Assembly: GCA_946902985.2 (NCBI GenBank)
Contig: OX336389.2
Location: 1,082,009,788 to 1,082,073,787, forward strand
DNA from: Meconema thalassinum
Lineage: Eukaryota > Arthropoda > Insecta > Orthoptera > Tettigoniidae
Direction: 5' to 3'
Length of the DNA stretch: 64,000 nt
The notes beneath the pieces were generated by a model. That model worked only from the letters and a program-made list of their open reading frames with translations. It had not been told where the DNA came from and did not search any database. The position numbers and the translations under genes were made by a program. Of the stretch, positions 31,853-42,384 are shown piece by piece (position 1 is the first letter of the stretch; the number at the start of each line of letters is the position of its first letter).

Positions 31853-33785
31853 CAGGAGCTCACAACTAGTGGATTGTGGTTTCGCGACAACAGGAACTCA
31901 ACTGAGTGCGCCACTTATTTGTGCCGGGCTCCTCTCTATCATCTTTCCCATCGACCACCTTTGGTCAAATCTTGTTCTCTTCTGACCTGGACGGTGTTAG
32001 AGTATCCGAGTCCTAGGATGTCTTTCATTTTCTCGAATTAACTTGCTCTTATATCATACTAGCAGAAGTACCCATTCTTCGAACGGTCTTCGGTATTAAT
32101 AACCAGACGTAATCAATTGAGCTACTGTTGCAATGGTTAGAGACTTGGAACCTGTTTCTCGACAAAGAAAAGTGATAAGTTAAAATATGCTCTGAAACTA
32201 AATTTACCTAACGTGTACTTCCGGACGTGAAAAAAAAAATGAAAACCTCGTAGACGAAACGCAATACACGTCAAATAAAACTGACCTTCACTGTTGTGTC
32301 AAGTCCCCATCCAGAGGAAGACCCCTTTAATAATTTATAAAGGCTTGTGGTGCATGAAAATTCAGGTTTTTTAGACTCCAATGGCCCAAATTCCTAAAAG
32401 AAAAAAAGAAAAAACCTACTGTATTTCAATTCAGGAATTTTTGAAAATAATGTTTCTGTTTGGAGAAATAATAGACCTTCTTTACGACATAACGCACATT
32501 TAAGTCGTGTGAAAAAATCTAGAGTACCCTTTGACCCCCTTAAACGCAGTTATGAATTTTACAGTTTTAGTTGATTCCGTAATAACCTTATAGCCATTTG
32601 CAAACATTCACAGAAATGTAATAAATGGAGTGGCATTACTTCTTGCAGAAATAGATGGAAAGTTGGATGTCACCTTTTCAGATATTGTTGTCATGGTTAC
32701 TGGCTTGCATTCCTTCATTAGTTTAGTAAATGAAATTAGTTTTCTGGGAATATCTCAGAAACTGTTGGTTTTAGAGCCTTAAAATATACTTTTCGGGGAC
32801 CCTTTACTGCTATTTAGGGACACCGAGTTTTGTTTCTGACACCAAGGGGCTGAAAATACGTTTTGTCTCGTCGTTGTAGGCCGTAGTATAATAATAATAA
32901 TAATAATTATAATAATATGAAAATATATGGATAGGGATATAATAGACCTTCCGTACCACACCCGCACGTGTAAATCGCGTGAAAAAAATCTAGAGTACAC
33001 CTTGACCCCCTTAAGCGGATTATATGACATTGATGAATTTTACAGCTTAATTTGGTTCCGTTATAACCTTATAGCCGTTTGAAAACTATCTCAGTAATGT
33101 AATAAATGGAATTGTATTTCGTCTTACAGCAATAGATGGACCTGTGAGATTCCGTTGCCATGGTAACCGGCTTGCATTCCTTCGTTATTGTATTAAATGA
33201 AATTAGTTTTCTGGAAATATCTCAAAAACTGTTGGTTTTAGGGCCTTAAAATGTGGGTTTCGTGGGCCCCTTTGGGCTCCCGAGTTTCGTTTCTCACATT
33301 GAGGGGCTGAAAATGAGCTTTGTCTCGCCCGTCTACGCCTATTTCAGCAAGTGTTTTAAGGGGGTAGGCCCCCTTTTATTGGAGCTACAGAGAAGAGTTA
33401 CATCAATAATTAGTGTCGTGCCTCTGAAGGATATCTGTACCAAATTTTACGTTGATCCACCCAGCCGTTCTCGAGTTATAAGGGAACATACTTGTCCACA
33501 GACAAACAGACAGACAGACATACAGACAGACAAACAGACAGACAAAAAATATTTTCGCACGCATCCGTCATAAAACAGTCTGAAACGCGTAAATAACGCA
33601 AATTTCCGGATAAATTCAGAAAAAAACAGACAAACTTTCATTCTTATATATAGAGAGATTTCTCATACTCCCGTTTCTCGAGGGGCCAGACCTTTCCTTT
33701 TCATGATTTCTCCCGCATTCTGAACAAGAGCCTAAAGGGGACAGGGCGTGTGTACCCCACCACCTATGGTACACCCTAGATCAGG
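31853..33785 (+). mobile_element. F-type repeat, copy 2, split by insertion
   Basis: 31853-32047 matches the first third of the F-type consensus (CCCCAGGAGCTCACAACTAG, TTGTGCCGGGCTCCTCTCTA, GGACGGTGTTAGAGTATCCG). 33659-33785 carries the continuation (TTTCTCGAGGGGCCAGACC, GGGGACAGGGCGTGTGTACC). The 1.6 kb between is a separate element. Confidence 0.7.
32048..33658 (+). mobile_element. 1.6-kb element with internal 469-bp duplication
   Basis: Inserted in the F-type repeat. Starts 'atatcatactagcagaagta' and ends in an ACAG microsatellite (about 33500-33545) followed by TTCTTATATATAGAGAG. 32468-32880 and 32938-33350 are diverged direct copies: AATAATAGACCTTC, GAAAAAATCTAGAGTA, TTGACCCCCTTAA, TAACCTTATAGCC, AAACTGTTGGTTTTAG occur in both at the same spacing. 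An ATA microsatellite (about 32890-32915) lies between them. No protein. Possibly a non-autonomous LINE-like family. Confidence 0.6.
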
Positions 33786-34500
33786 TGTTCTCAATTCGGT
33801 GCTCGGAAGCTCCATGGTGCGCTTTAAATGAATTTGGCACTCTCGTCGTACGAGCCAATAGTGCTCGCTAGCACATGCTCCTCTAAGATCCTTTCTTCAA
33901 TTCAAATTCTGGTGTACGAGCCGGAATAATACTGTAGTGTTTCCATTACAAGTTTTGACAGTTGAAACTTAATAATTTCGTTAAATAATATTTCTTGATG
34001 TACAGTAAAATAATTGGACATCCATGTTTTATAAGTTGCAAGAAGGATGATGCTTTAACTGGACTGTCCACACGTAAATGCAAGCAGTCGCAGCGTGCCT
34101 GGTGAGTGGTGAATTCCTAGCTATTTCAGGCTTCTGAGGGAGCGGAAGACAGGAAAATGTAGAGGCGCATATTTGTTTCATCGTTACTTATGCCATCTGT
34201 TTTTGCTCTCACGTTCAGTTCGATAGTGATCACTTGAAAGCTCAGTCGAGTCTGTTGTTAGTAATGTGAATAATAATGTGGTCAATTAACTTGCGTTAAA
34301 ACATATGATACACAATATTACTAATGTGAATAGTGTTAGTAGAGATTATTAGATAGGTTAGAAATTTGAAATATAAAGCTTGGACAGATACCTTGTGAGT
34401 AAACGCAGTGGGAAGGTTCGGAAACTTTGGTAAATTCTTCTTTGAAAGAAGGTTCAAGCACACCTGTATGTAGTGAGCTAAAAAGGAAGAGGAAACAATA
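33786..34500 (+). pseudogene. Possible hAT 5' end and N-terminal exon
   Basis: The left end reads TCAGGTGTTCTCAATTCGGT, like hAT terminal repeats of the CAGTGGTTCTCAA type, and 34378-34430 translates LDRYLVSKRSGKVRKLW, reminiscent of the N-terminus of ZBED-like hAT transposases. No 8-bp duplication or right terminus was found. Weak. Confidence 0.3.
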
Positions 34501-34530
34501 CTTCTTTCAAGCGAAGTTTAATGTTTTTCA

Positions 34531-34716
34531 GTCGGTCAACACGATTGTACCCAATTGTGATGAGTCATTCCTTAATCCTGACAAAAGAATATAGGCCTAC
34601 ATGAGTTTAATAAACTGGTCATCCAAGTGTATTTATTAATCTCATGTAATTTTTCTTCAGGATTAAGGAATAACCTATCACAATTGGGTACAATCGTGTT
34701 GACCGACTAAAAAGCA
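34531..34716. repeat. ~55-bp hairpin arms (foldback)
   Basis: 34531-34586 (CAGTCGGTCAACACGATTGT...) and 34660-34716 (...ACAATCGTGTTGACCGACT) are reverse complements around a ~75-base loop. The right arm and its flank recur at 47380-47545. Confidence 0.8.
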
Positions 34717-34739
34717 TCAAACTTTGTTTACTAAGGCAA

Positions 34740-35645
34740 CACTGAAAATGGCTTCAAATACCTTAATCCCTTTCAAGATTACTGGGAAAGATAATTTCTT
34801 GTGGAGACAATTCAGGAGTGATCTGTATGTTGTGCCTTGCGTCTTTATCGGATACAGAAAATGAAATTGTCAAAGACAACATAATAGGTGTTTTCCACAG
34901 TACATTCACCGAAGAGTATCCCACGACGTCAGATGCAAGAGTACTTAAAATATACGAACTGAAATCGCAGCTTAAGCGTCAAGAGAAAAGGTTTTGATTT
35001 AGCAATGCCGTAAACAAGCTTTCAACTGAAGTGTCTATATCAGTGTCTCATAATCCTACTATGCATGACATGGTATTTTCAAGTGATGAGGTGGTGAAAG
35101 AATGTAGAGTTCCAGCAGTGATACCTCCGGCAGAGAGTAAACTGGAAAAGTACGGAGTAGCGCGTATTTACGTGGCTCCCCACGGCTTTCTAATAGCCTA
35201 TTACCATGGTCCAGAATGACATAAGTTTCCCTCTCGAATTGACCAGAATCTGTATATTAAATATAGCGTACTCCACGGTGATGTGGTAGGAACGTCCCCT
35301 ACGAATGCTGACAGGAAAAGTGTGTAATACTCGAACTTTTTGTTACTTGCGCCACCAAATTCGGAAATCACCCGACGTGGTGCTCAGCCCCCGGCTTACT
35401 TTAAAAAAATCCGTGAACTGGGCCAAAGCTATATCTTCCAAAAGACCGGGTTCTGTGAGAAGGGACTTCCCCCTTATCACGTGACTGATTCGCACATAGT
35501 TGCTCAATACTTGTGGAAGGATCCCCCTTGTATTTCCTCAGATAAAAAACATTTACGCAATTTTACTATTTTAACCCTTATAGTGCCAAAGGAGGAAGCT
35601 TTTGCTAAAAATGCAATGGGCCACGTTGCATTAAAATATTTTTAA
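34740..35645 (+). other. Decayed unidentified coding remnant
   Basis: Short plus-strand frames follow each other: MASNTLIPFKITGKDNFLWR at 34748, SDARVLKIYELKSQLKRQEK near 34940, a 62-codon frame at 35031 and a 101-codon frame at 35340 (LLLAPPNSEITRRGAQPPAY and on). The first resembles the start of a retroelement Gag, but I cannot assign the rest. Frames are broken. Confidence 0.25.
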
Positions 35646-36340
35646 ATTTTGTTTCCAGCCACGTAGTGCTATCAGTTTTCTAACTGAAACAACGTGGGAA
35701 CTATTCTCTCTCTGGATATATCGATGGGTTTAATTTTCTTGAAGAACTAAATTTTGACAAGTATTCTTTGAACAAGGTGCAGTCAGCTGCCTTCCCACGT
35801 GTGTTATCGATTAAAGTCATATGTTTTACGCTCTTGCTCGTGGTGATGAACGAAGTTGAAATAAGGTTTAAAAACAATACTGCTTTGATTGTGTAGGCTG
35901 TCAAAATTATATTAAAATTTTCAATTTAAAATTAAAAAGAAAAACTTTAAAAGTGTTTTGAAATGGAGCAATTAAAACAACGTATTAATTATTTAGCATC
36001 TAATAGACTGCGTTTAAAATATATTTTCCAGCTATGGAATTACATTTCAATATTTCATCATAAAAATGTAAGCAGTACATATTTATTATCAAAACTTGCA
36101 ACTCCACTTAACTTGGCGTTGCATTTTAACAAAACCACTCATAATAAATGGCATCAAAAGGGTTTTCATTCACATCTGAATAAATATGACTACCCTCTGT
36201 TTTATATTTCTTTCAAATAATCCAACTTATTCCAATTAACACTTGTTGCGTCATAATGGAAATGCTCCAATCTCTTTTTCTCTCATCCAGACAGTGGATC
36301 CCACGAGTGGTCGAGTTCACCCACGGACTGTCTACCTGTA
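35646..36340. other. Unassigned AT-rich DNA
   Basis: An 85-codon plus frame at 35963-36220 has no recognised motif. Nothing else seen. Confidence 0.3.
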
Positions 36341-36344
36341 AACT

Positions 36345-36480
36345 CCTCCGCTGTCTCAAACAACGGAAAGGGCGGTCATTCACCTCACCTTGAGAAATTA
36401 TTTTAATCCATGGGCTGTTTCCTGTCTCAAAATCCGAAAAGGGCGGTCATTCACCTTACCTTGAGAAATTATTTTTTACC
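36345..36480. repeat. 74-bp tandem duplication
   Basis: The block CTGTCTCAAA...GGGCGGTCATTCACCT..ACCTTGAGAAATTATTTT is present twice, about 74 bases apart. Confidence 0.75.
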
Positions 36481-36659
36481 CTGCTTCAATCGTCTTACAG
36501 ACGTCTGCTGTCATAATAACAACCCACTCTTGTCTTCACCAAGCCTGCTCACCACCAACAATGAACTTATAATTCTCAATAATATTCCAGTCTGGACGAG
36601 AAGAAAATATTACCAGACCTTATAATAAAATTTCTTCTTAATGGATCTTTTACCCATGG

Positions 36660-37205
36660 ACACTTGGGTACAGTAGTTAGTTAGTTTTAGTTGTAACTTA
36701 CATTCCATCATCATTTTCATTTTCACTCAAACCATTGGGAGTCGATAACGTGCCTGGTTACCATCTCTTGATGAATGCAGTACATTTGCATCTGTCTGCT
36801 GGCAACGGCTAGAGTAAAATGTGGCTTTCCACCGATATCTCAGTCCCACTCATGGCTGTGATTATATGGAAACTTTGAGGTATGAGTGGTGCTTCAGGGC
36901 ACAGCAATTACCTGTGCGTAATGTGAAAGGTACTCATAGGGTCAGTGTCGTGTTCTGATTCATTGAGGAAAGCAATGGCAAACCACCCCACGCCTCACCT
37001 TGACTAGTATGCCTCATTACAGTGACGCCTTAGATTTTTGAGGGTATCTACCGACCTAACCTGTGGCGGTATTTTTGAGGATCCAACCAGCCTCTGGGCT
37101 AATTACGTAACAGACAACCTATATGTGGGGCTCCTTAAAACATCAATCATCATCATAATCATCATCATCATCATCACCACTTTCATCATCATCATCATCA
37201 TCATA
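36660..37205 (+). mobile_element. Repeat with ATC-microsatellite tail
   Basis: Begins near TACAGTAGTTAGTTAGTTTTA, a string shared with the F-type 3' part, and ends with CTCCTTAAAACATCAATC followed by an ATC/ATAATC tract at 37141-37205. The body (for example CACTCATGGCTGTGATTAT, GCAATGGCAAACCACCCCAC) differs from F-type. No other copy seen here. Confidence 0.45.
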
Positions 37206-37210
37206 ATCAA

Positions 37211-37515
37211 CAGCGGTGGCTACGCTAGCTAAATCGGAGCGTTAGACTATGGGGCCAAGCTCACTGCTGACTCGGTAAACATGGGTTCGATCCCTACCGT
37301 AGGCCGTCTTTGAAATGAATTTCAGTGGTTTCCCCATTTTCAACTCCAAGCGAATGCTGGGACGGTACCTTCTGACACGCCACGGCCGCTTCCTTCCTTC
37401 ATCATCCTTGCCCAATTTCATTCATTCATTTTATTCCTCCTTCTAGCGCGCAAGTCGCCTAACGGTGTCGACTAGACAGACCTGCACTTGGATCTCAGGT
37501 CACACGACATTAAAA
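37211..37515 (+). mobile_element. SINE-A, copy 2
   Basis: Head AGCGGTGGCTACGCTAGCTA, B box GGGTTCGATCCCTACC, body TTTGAAATGAATTTCAGTGG, tail CAGACCTGCACTTGGATCTC with a short A/TCA-rich end. Confidence 0.85.
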
Positions 37516-37562
37516 AAATCACCATCATCATAATTTACAAATCGTTACTGATCTTGCTATGC

Positions 37563-37850
37563 TCTTCTTAGTATTTTCCTTGTGATTAGTCACGCTCCCC
37601 TGCCTATGTGGATGTGCTTCCAACACAACAATTCACATTAGCCTCAGTTTCCTGTGTCAGAGTATGAAATAAATGAGATTCAAATGCATTGCACTGTAGA
37701 AAAGTATAATTCCTTGTTGTTATGCACTCCTACAGTACAGTGTATTTAAGATTCGTTTTCCTTTATGCTAGTTCACAGGGAAATGAACATCCACATACGT
37801 CTTTTAGGCGTGACTAATCATAATGAAAATAATGAAAAATAAGAACATTG
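37563..37850. repeat. Small inverted-repeat (MITE-like) element
   Basis: 37563-37620 (CTCTTCTTAGTATTTTCCTT, GTGATTAGTCACG, ATGTGGATGT) pairs with the complement of 37783-37850. The interior holds no gene. Confidence 0.6.
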
Positions 37851-37914
37851 TCAGATACGCGGATTTGCAAGTTCAGCGACGATATACTGTATTATTCTAT
37901 TCCACCAAGAGCGG

Positions 37915-38612
37915 TGGCTACGCTCGCTAAAGCGCAGCGTTAGGTCATGGGGCCAAGCTCTGTGCTGACTCGGTAGACGCGTGGATTCAAGCCCCACCGT
38001 CGGCCGTCCTTGAAATGGTTTTCCGTGGTTTCCCATTTTCAACACCAGGCGAATGCTGGGACGGTATAGTTCCCTCAATTTCCTGGTTTACGAGCGGCAA
38101 CTCAAACGTAAGGCAGTAGCACGCGCCGACAGTAACCATTGTTCGCTACTGACTAATAGCTGGCGGTTGTTGATCAATAGAATGCTTCCTCTATCACTCC
38201 ACGTGGACTCTTTAAGTCCCGCACTGGTGGCTAGCTTGTGTCTCCGACAGCTATCAGTGTCCAATGTTGCACATCTGCACTTAGTTCTGTCCAGTCTCAT
38301 TGCTTGCCCTCAGTGCCTACGGTGGAAATTTTACAACGCTGTGCCTCACGCTGGGAAAGCCTTGGCCCCTGGTGCCATGGAATGTAAACATATCCGCCCA
38401 GCTAGATTTCAAAGGCGAGCCACACGTTAACCAGGAAAGTGGGGCAACTATACCTTCCTACAGGCCACGGCCGCTTCCTTCCGCATCCTTGCCCAGGTTC
38501 ATTCCCCTTCACCCATGCCATCTCTCATCCCGACGTGCAGGTCACCCACGGTCGTTGACTAGAAAGACCTGCACTCGGCCTCTCAGGAGGCCACACTACA
38601 AAAATAAAGAAG
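37915..38612 (+). mobile_element. SINE-A, copy 3, interrupted by a MITE
   Basis: 37915-38066 is the SINE-A head and body start (AGCGGTGGCTACGCTCGCTA, GGATTCAAGCCCCACC). It resumes at 38453 with CCTTCCTACAGGCCACGGCC and ends CTCTCAGGAGGCCACACTAC. Removing 38067-38452 restores the usual junction 'gacggtaccttc'. Confidence 0.88.
38067..38450. mobile_element. 384-bp MITE with TA target duplication
   Basis: Starts TAGTTCCCTCAATTTCCTGG and ends CCAGGAAAGTGGGGCAACTA, imperfect inverted termini of about 27 bases. Flanked by TA on both sides (38065-38066 and 38451-38452) where a normal SINE-A has one TA. A TA duplication is the mark of Tc1/mariner-type (or related) transposition. A 125-codon frame across it is not considered a gene. 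Confidence 0.8.
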
Positions 38613-38844
38613 CTCTCTATTCCAGTGGAATCCGAGCTGGTATGGCTCGTGATAAATATGTATCCTTAAACTAACATTAAGAAACGTCGTAGGGATATAA
38701 TTGTCGTAATTATTGTTGATGACGATGAAGATGATGATGATGTTGATGATAGAAATATGTGGTTCACTCAGGATGGCCGGTGCAAGGTTCATGTTCCTGG
38801 TTGTTGGCATGTAGTTTGAGTTGGGTTTAGAGAGAAAATTGTCA
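38613..38844. other. Unassigned DNA with GAT-rich tract
   Basis: GATGACGATGAAGATGATGA microsatellite-like stretch near 38718-38752; nothing else recognised. Confidence 0.4.
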
Positions 38845-39195
38845 TCTTATGTGGTTTCGGGTTACGTATCGAGACTCTGGATCTAAAGGTCCAGGATTCG
38901 ATTCCCGGCTCTGCCAAGAAATTTAATTCAGTTCTGAGTGTTGGAACGGCGCTGCGGCAAAACGGAGAAGAGATGAAATCGATTCCCATCTCAGCCATCC
39001 GTGATTTCCTACTTGTACTCCAGGCAAATGTCGTTATGGTTCTTTTAAATCCTAGCCTTAATCACAAACACACAAACTGCTAGCCTGCTACATTTATCAC
39101 CATGGCACAGGTTATGAAACAGTCTCCTCACATACACCCAAGCACACAGGGATATATGACAACGATGTAGCAAAGCCACTAAATGAATCATTAAG
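38845..39195 (+). mobile_element. SINE-B, copy 4
   Basis: GTCCAGGATTCGATTCCCGG B box, GCTCTGCCAAGAAATTTAAT, GAAATCGATTCCCATCTCAG, tail GGCACAGGTTATGAAACAGT. Confidence 0.82.
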
Positions 39196-39204
39196 AGAAG
39201 AAAA

Positions 39205-39575
39205 ACCAGCCATGGTGGCCAAGAGGGCTAATGCGTTAACTCGTGCCTCACTGGCATCGGGAGAGCGTGGGTTCGAATCCCACCTTGGCCGTCTTGAAAA
39301 TGATTTTCGTGGGTGCCCATTTTCACTACCATGCAAAAGCCGGGACGGTTCCTTTCAACAGGTCCACGTCTGACTTATTTCCAAAATCCCTTCCCTGACT
39401 CCTCCTTTTTTATTAGACCCAAGTTAGCGGTCACCAGGGCGATCGGCCGGTCACCATCCCCAGTTGCTAACAAATTGTGTTCAGCTCCTAGACACCGTGG
39501 ACGGTGGAGGAACTATCCCTCTCAGAGTCCGTGGCCGAAACCGAGCTTGGAGGATATACGGACAATTAAAAATAC
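39205..39575 (+). mobile_element. SINE-C, copy 3 (full length)
   Basis: tRNA-like head GGCCAAGAGGGCTAATGCGT, B box GTGGGTTCGAATCCCACC, then TCTTGAAAATGATTTTCGTG, GGGACGGTTCCTTTCAACAG and the tail block GGCGATCGGCCGGTCACCAT. Confidence 0.85.
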
Positions 39576-39844
39576 ATAACAAAAATGGCTCAGTCAACAG
39601 CATACTACTTACTTCAGGGATGAGGAAATTAAAATATCTCACCAGAAATCACTCAGAATTTCCGTGTGGAATTGAAATGGTAAACTACAGAAGAAGATAT
39701 GAGAGCAACTGAATGTGGCACTTAAACCATCTATCATTGAAATTCATGGGTGGAAGCCACGATGATTAGCGTTTTTAACACACTAATTTACAGTGATCGA
39801 TCAATACCTTGCTCAATTTTAACATATAATGTAATAGTTCCTTC
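39576..39844. other. Unassigned DNA
   Basis: Nothing recognised. Confidence 0.35.
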
Positions 39845-40185
39845 TCATCAACGCTCCGGAGGTCTGCGATCGATTCCCGGCTCTGCCAAGATATTTAATT
39901 CTGCTCTGAGGGCTGGACTGCGGTCCATCCAGCCTCGTGAGGCAATACTGAAAAGAGGTGCGTTCGATTCCTACCTCAGCCGTCCTGGAAGTGGGTTTCC
40001 GTGGTTTCCCAATTTTGCTCCTGGCAAATGCCGTGTTGTTTCCTACCTTAAGGTAACGGCCGCTTCCTTCCTAATCCTCACCTGATACACTAATACAGCC
40101 ATCACAATAACACATTCCACACTGACCCCAGCACACGGTGCTAGATGAACATGAATCCCCAGTCCCTCAACTTAAACAACAACTC
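39845..40185 (+). mobile_element. SINE-B, copy 5
   Basis: GGTCTGCGATCGATTCCCGG, CTCTGCCAAGATATTTAATT, CTGCTCTGAGGGCTGGACTG, GTGCGTTCGATTCCTACCTC, GGGTTTCCGTGGTTTCCC. One of the cleaner copies. Confidence 0.85.
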
Positions 40186-40640
40186 ATCATTACTGAGGGA
40201 TTCAGTTTACCGATATCTATATTCACACACGCAAAGGATTTCCGACATTTATTTTGCTCACTTTGTAGTCAAGTTTAACGATTCGATGTTGTTAATTCAT
40301 TTTAGAGACTTGGGCATCTTGGTCATTAACCCCGTGTTCTTGGATTTATTGAATTTTTCTGTTAATCTTTGTTTCTGTCGTGATTGAAGAATGATGTGTA
40401 GCTATAGTTATTAGGGTCGGAGATTGAAGCTGGTGCCCGACAGTTGAAATATGTTACTATCGGCGTATGTTTCGAGGTCGTTTGGAAACAACCAGGAAAA
40501 AACAACACACAAGAATGGCACTGTCATTGCTTAGATTCAGGCCTGTGATCTCCGGACTTGCTGCAGCTCCCCGTCGTAGCCATTGTATGTGATATAACGC
40601 GCATGGTTACGCTATGAGTAAGAAATAATCTGGGAACGAT
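40186..40640. other. Unassigned DNA
   Basis: No gene or repeat recognised. Confidence 0.35.
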
Positions 40641-41638
40641 TATAATCTTCTATACCGGATGAATCAGCTGCATCTAATAATATTGTTTTTTGCAGCCCAA
40701 CTAACGTGTGTTATCAGGAAGGTCGATATTTCTCTGTTTGCATCCCGTATGGTGGTAATGCACTACCAGCATATTCTGCAAACGGTACTGAACACTATTA
40801 TTTTTCCCTTGATGTGACTACAGACTAATACGAGGGGAAAATAAAAGTGTTCAGTATCGTTTGCGGGATATTCTTGCAGTGCATTAGTACCATTCCCCCC
40901 CAGGGGCTCACAACTTGTGGGACGTGGGTTGGCGACCACGGGCCTCCAGCTGGGTCCGGCGTTGCTTCCACTTACTTGTGCCGGGCTCCTCTCCATCTTC
41001 TTTGCTGTTGACCTCTCTTAGTCAAGTCTTGTTCTCAGACGACCCCGACGGTATTAGGGTATCCGAGGCCTAGGGAGTCTTTCACTTTCCCGCCTCAATT
41101 GGCCCTTGTCTCATCTTTCCTGATACCCTCCTTCTGCGAGGGGTCAGCCTTCATTTTCTTTTCATGTTATCTCCTACCTTCTGCTCAAGGCCCTCAAAGA
41201 GGCAGGGTGTATGTAGCCCCACCACTTCTGGTGCACCCTGGATAGTGCTACACCCTCAAGGGCTCACGGCTGGTAAGTTCAGGATTTGGCGATCCCAGGC
41301 GATTCCTGAGCTGGGTCTGGTTTTCCCCCTTTTCCACTGACATTGGCGCGGGCCCTCTCCTCTTTCCCTTTTTATTTGTTGACCATTTTTTCTTCTAGTA
41401 TGTAAGTTGGTAGTTAGTCTTAGTTATAGTTTTCATTCTCATCTAATCTTTCATTATCACCCACACAATTAGGGGCCGATAGCCTAGATGGTAGGTCCCA
41501 GAAAACAACAATTATCATCATCATCATCAGTACCATACGGGATACAAGCAGAGAAATATCGACCTTCCTGACAACACGCGTTAGTTGGGCTGCATAAAAC
41601 AATATTATTAGGAGCAGCTGAATCACCTGGTATAACTT
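40641..41638. mobile_element. Hairpin MITE carrying a nested F-type repeat
   Basis: 40641-40760 (CTAATAATATTGTTTTTTGC, CAGCCCAACTAACG, AAGGTCGATATTTCTCTG) pairs with the complement of 41528-41638. Inner parts 40765-40822 and 40838-40895 also pair with each other, so the uninterrupted element (~360 bp) folds back end to end. The F-type repeat at 40896-41527 sits inside the right arm. Confidence 0.82.
40896..41527 (+). mobile_element. F-type repeat, copy 3
   Basis: CCCAGGGGCTCACAACTTGT start, TTGTGCCGGGCTCCTCTCCA, GACCCCGACGGTATTAGGGT, GCAGGGTGTATGTAGCCCCA, AGGGGCCGATAGCCTAGATG end, then a TCA tract. Useful as a reference copy because its boundaries are defined by the interrupted hairpin. Confidence 0.85.
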
Positions 41639-41646
41639 AGGTATGT

Positions 41647-41885
41647 CCGGCTCCGTGGCTAAATGGTTAGCGCGCTAGACTTTGGCCCGAAGTGCTCGTG
41701 GTTCGATTCCCGATCGAGCCATCAGGGATTTTAATCTCCTGGGATTAATTCCCGTGACTCGGGGACTGGGTGTATGAGACGTCTTCATCATCACTGCATC
41801 GTCATTACGACGCGCAGGTCGCCCACGGGCGTCCACTAGAAAGACCTGCACTCGGCCTCTCCGGAGGCCACACGATCATCATCAC
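41647..41885 (+). mobile_element. SINE-I (own head, SINE-A tail)
   Basis: tRNA-like head GGCTCCGTGGCTAAATGGTT...GTGGTTCGATTCCCGATCG, a short body, then the 3' tail GACGCGCAGGTCGCCCACGG...GACCTGCACTCGGCCTCTCC shared with SINE-A. The different head with the same tail suggests both use one LINE partner. Confidence 0.82.
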
Positions 41886-42384
41886 ACTTAGGTATGCTTG
41901 GCTTTGTGCTCAATTTCAATCCCATATTTTTCCAATAACAACTTGAACTTTTTCCTTTTTAATGGGATTTCTGCTCATGTTCGCACGCAATCACTAGTAT
42001 AATATAATACAGATAGTGCTCTCAGTGCATGCGTTGTCATCTGAAAATATTACTCACGTTGGCCCTACACAAGTACGGAAAGCGACAAGACATCGAGAAG
42101 TTTCGGAATTATTATGTATCACCTTCATGAAATAAGACGGCAAATGAGTAAGTTTTTGTCCTCATTCCCTCTTAGCGTGGAAAGTACAACTGTAGCCCTA
42201 GACAATATGCAAAACTCAAAATTTCCCTTTGCCCCTCTAGTTTCCACGTCACAGGATGCACTGCTATTTGCTGTTTTACCGCTACCTCATTACAAACCAA
42301 TGAAGAGCGAGTCCATTCAGCGTTGTCAAATGATGCACATTTTTGTCATTCCCCTATCAGTAAACTTAGTTAGGTAAGCACTAT
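41886..42384. other. Unassigned DNA
   Basis: An 87-codon frame at 42114-42377 has no recognised motif. Nothing else seen. Confidence 0.3.

Noticed and set aside
38053..38430. 125-codon plus-strand frame as a gene
   Set aside because: It lies almost wholly inside the TA-flanked MITE and has no domain.
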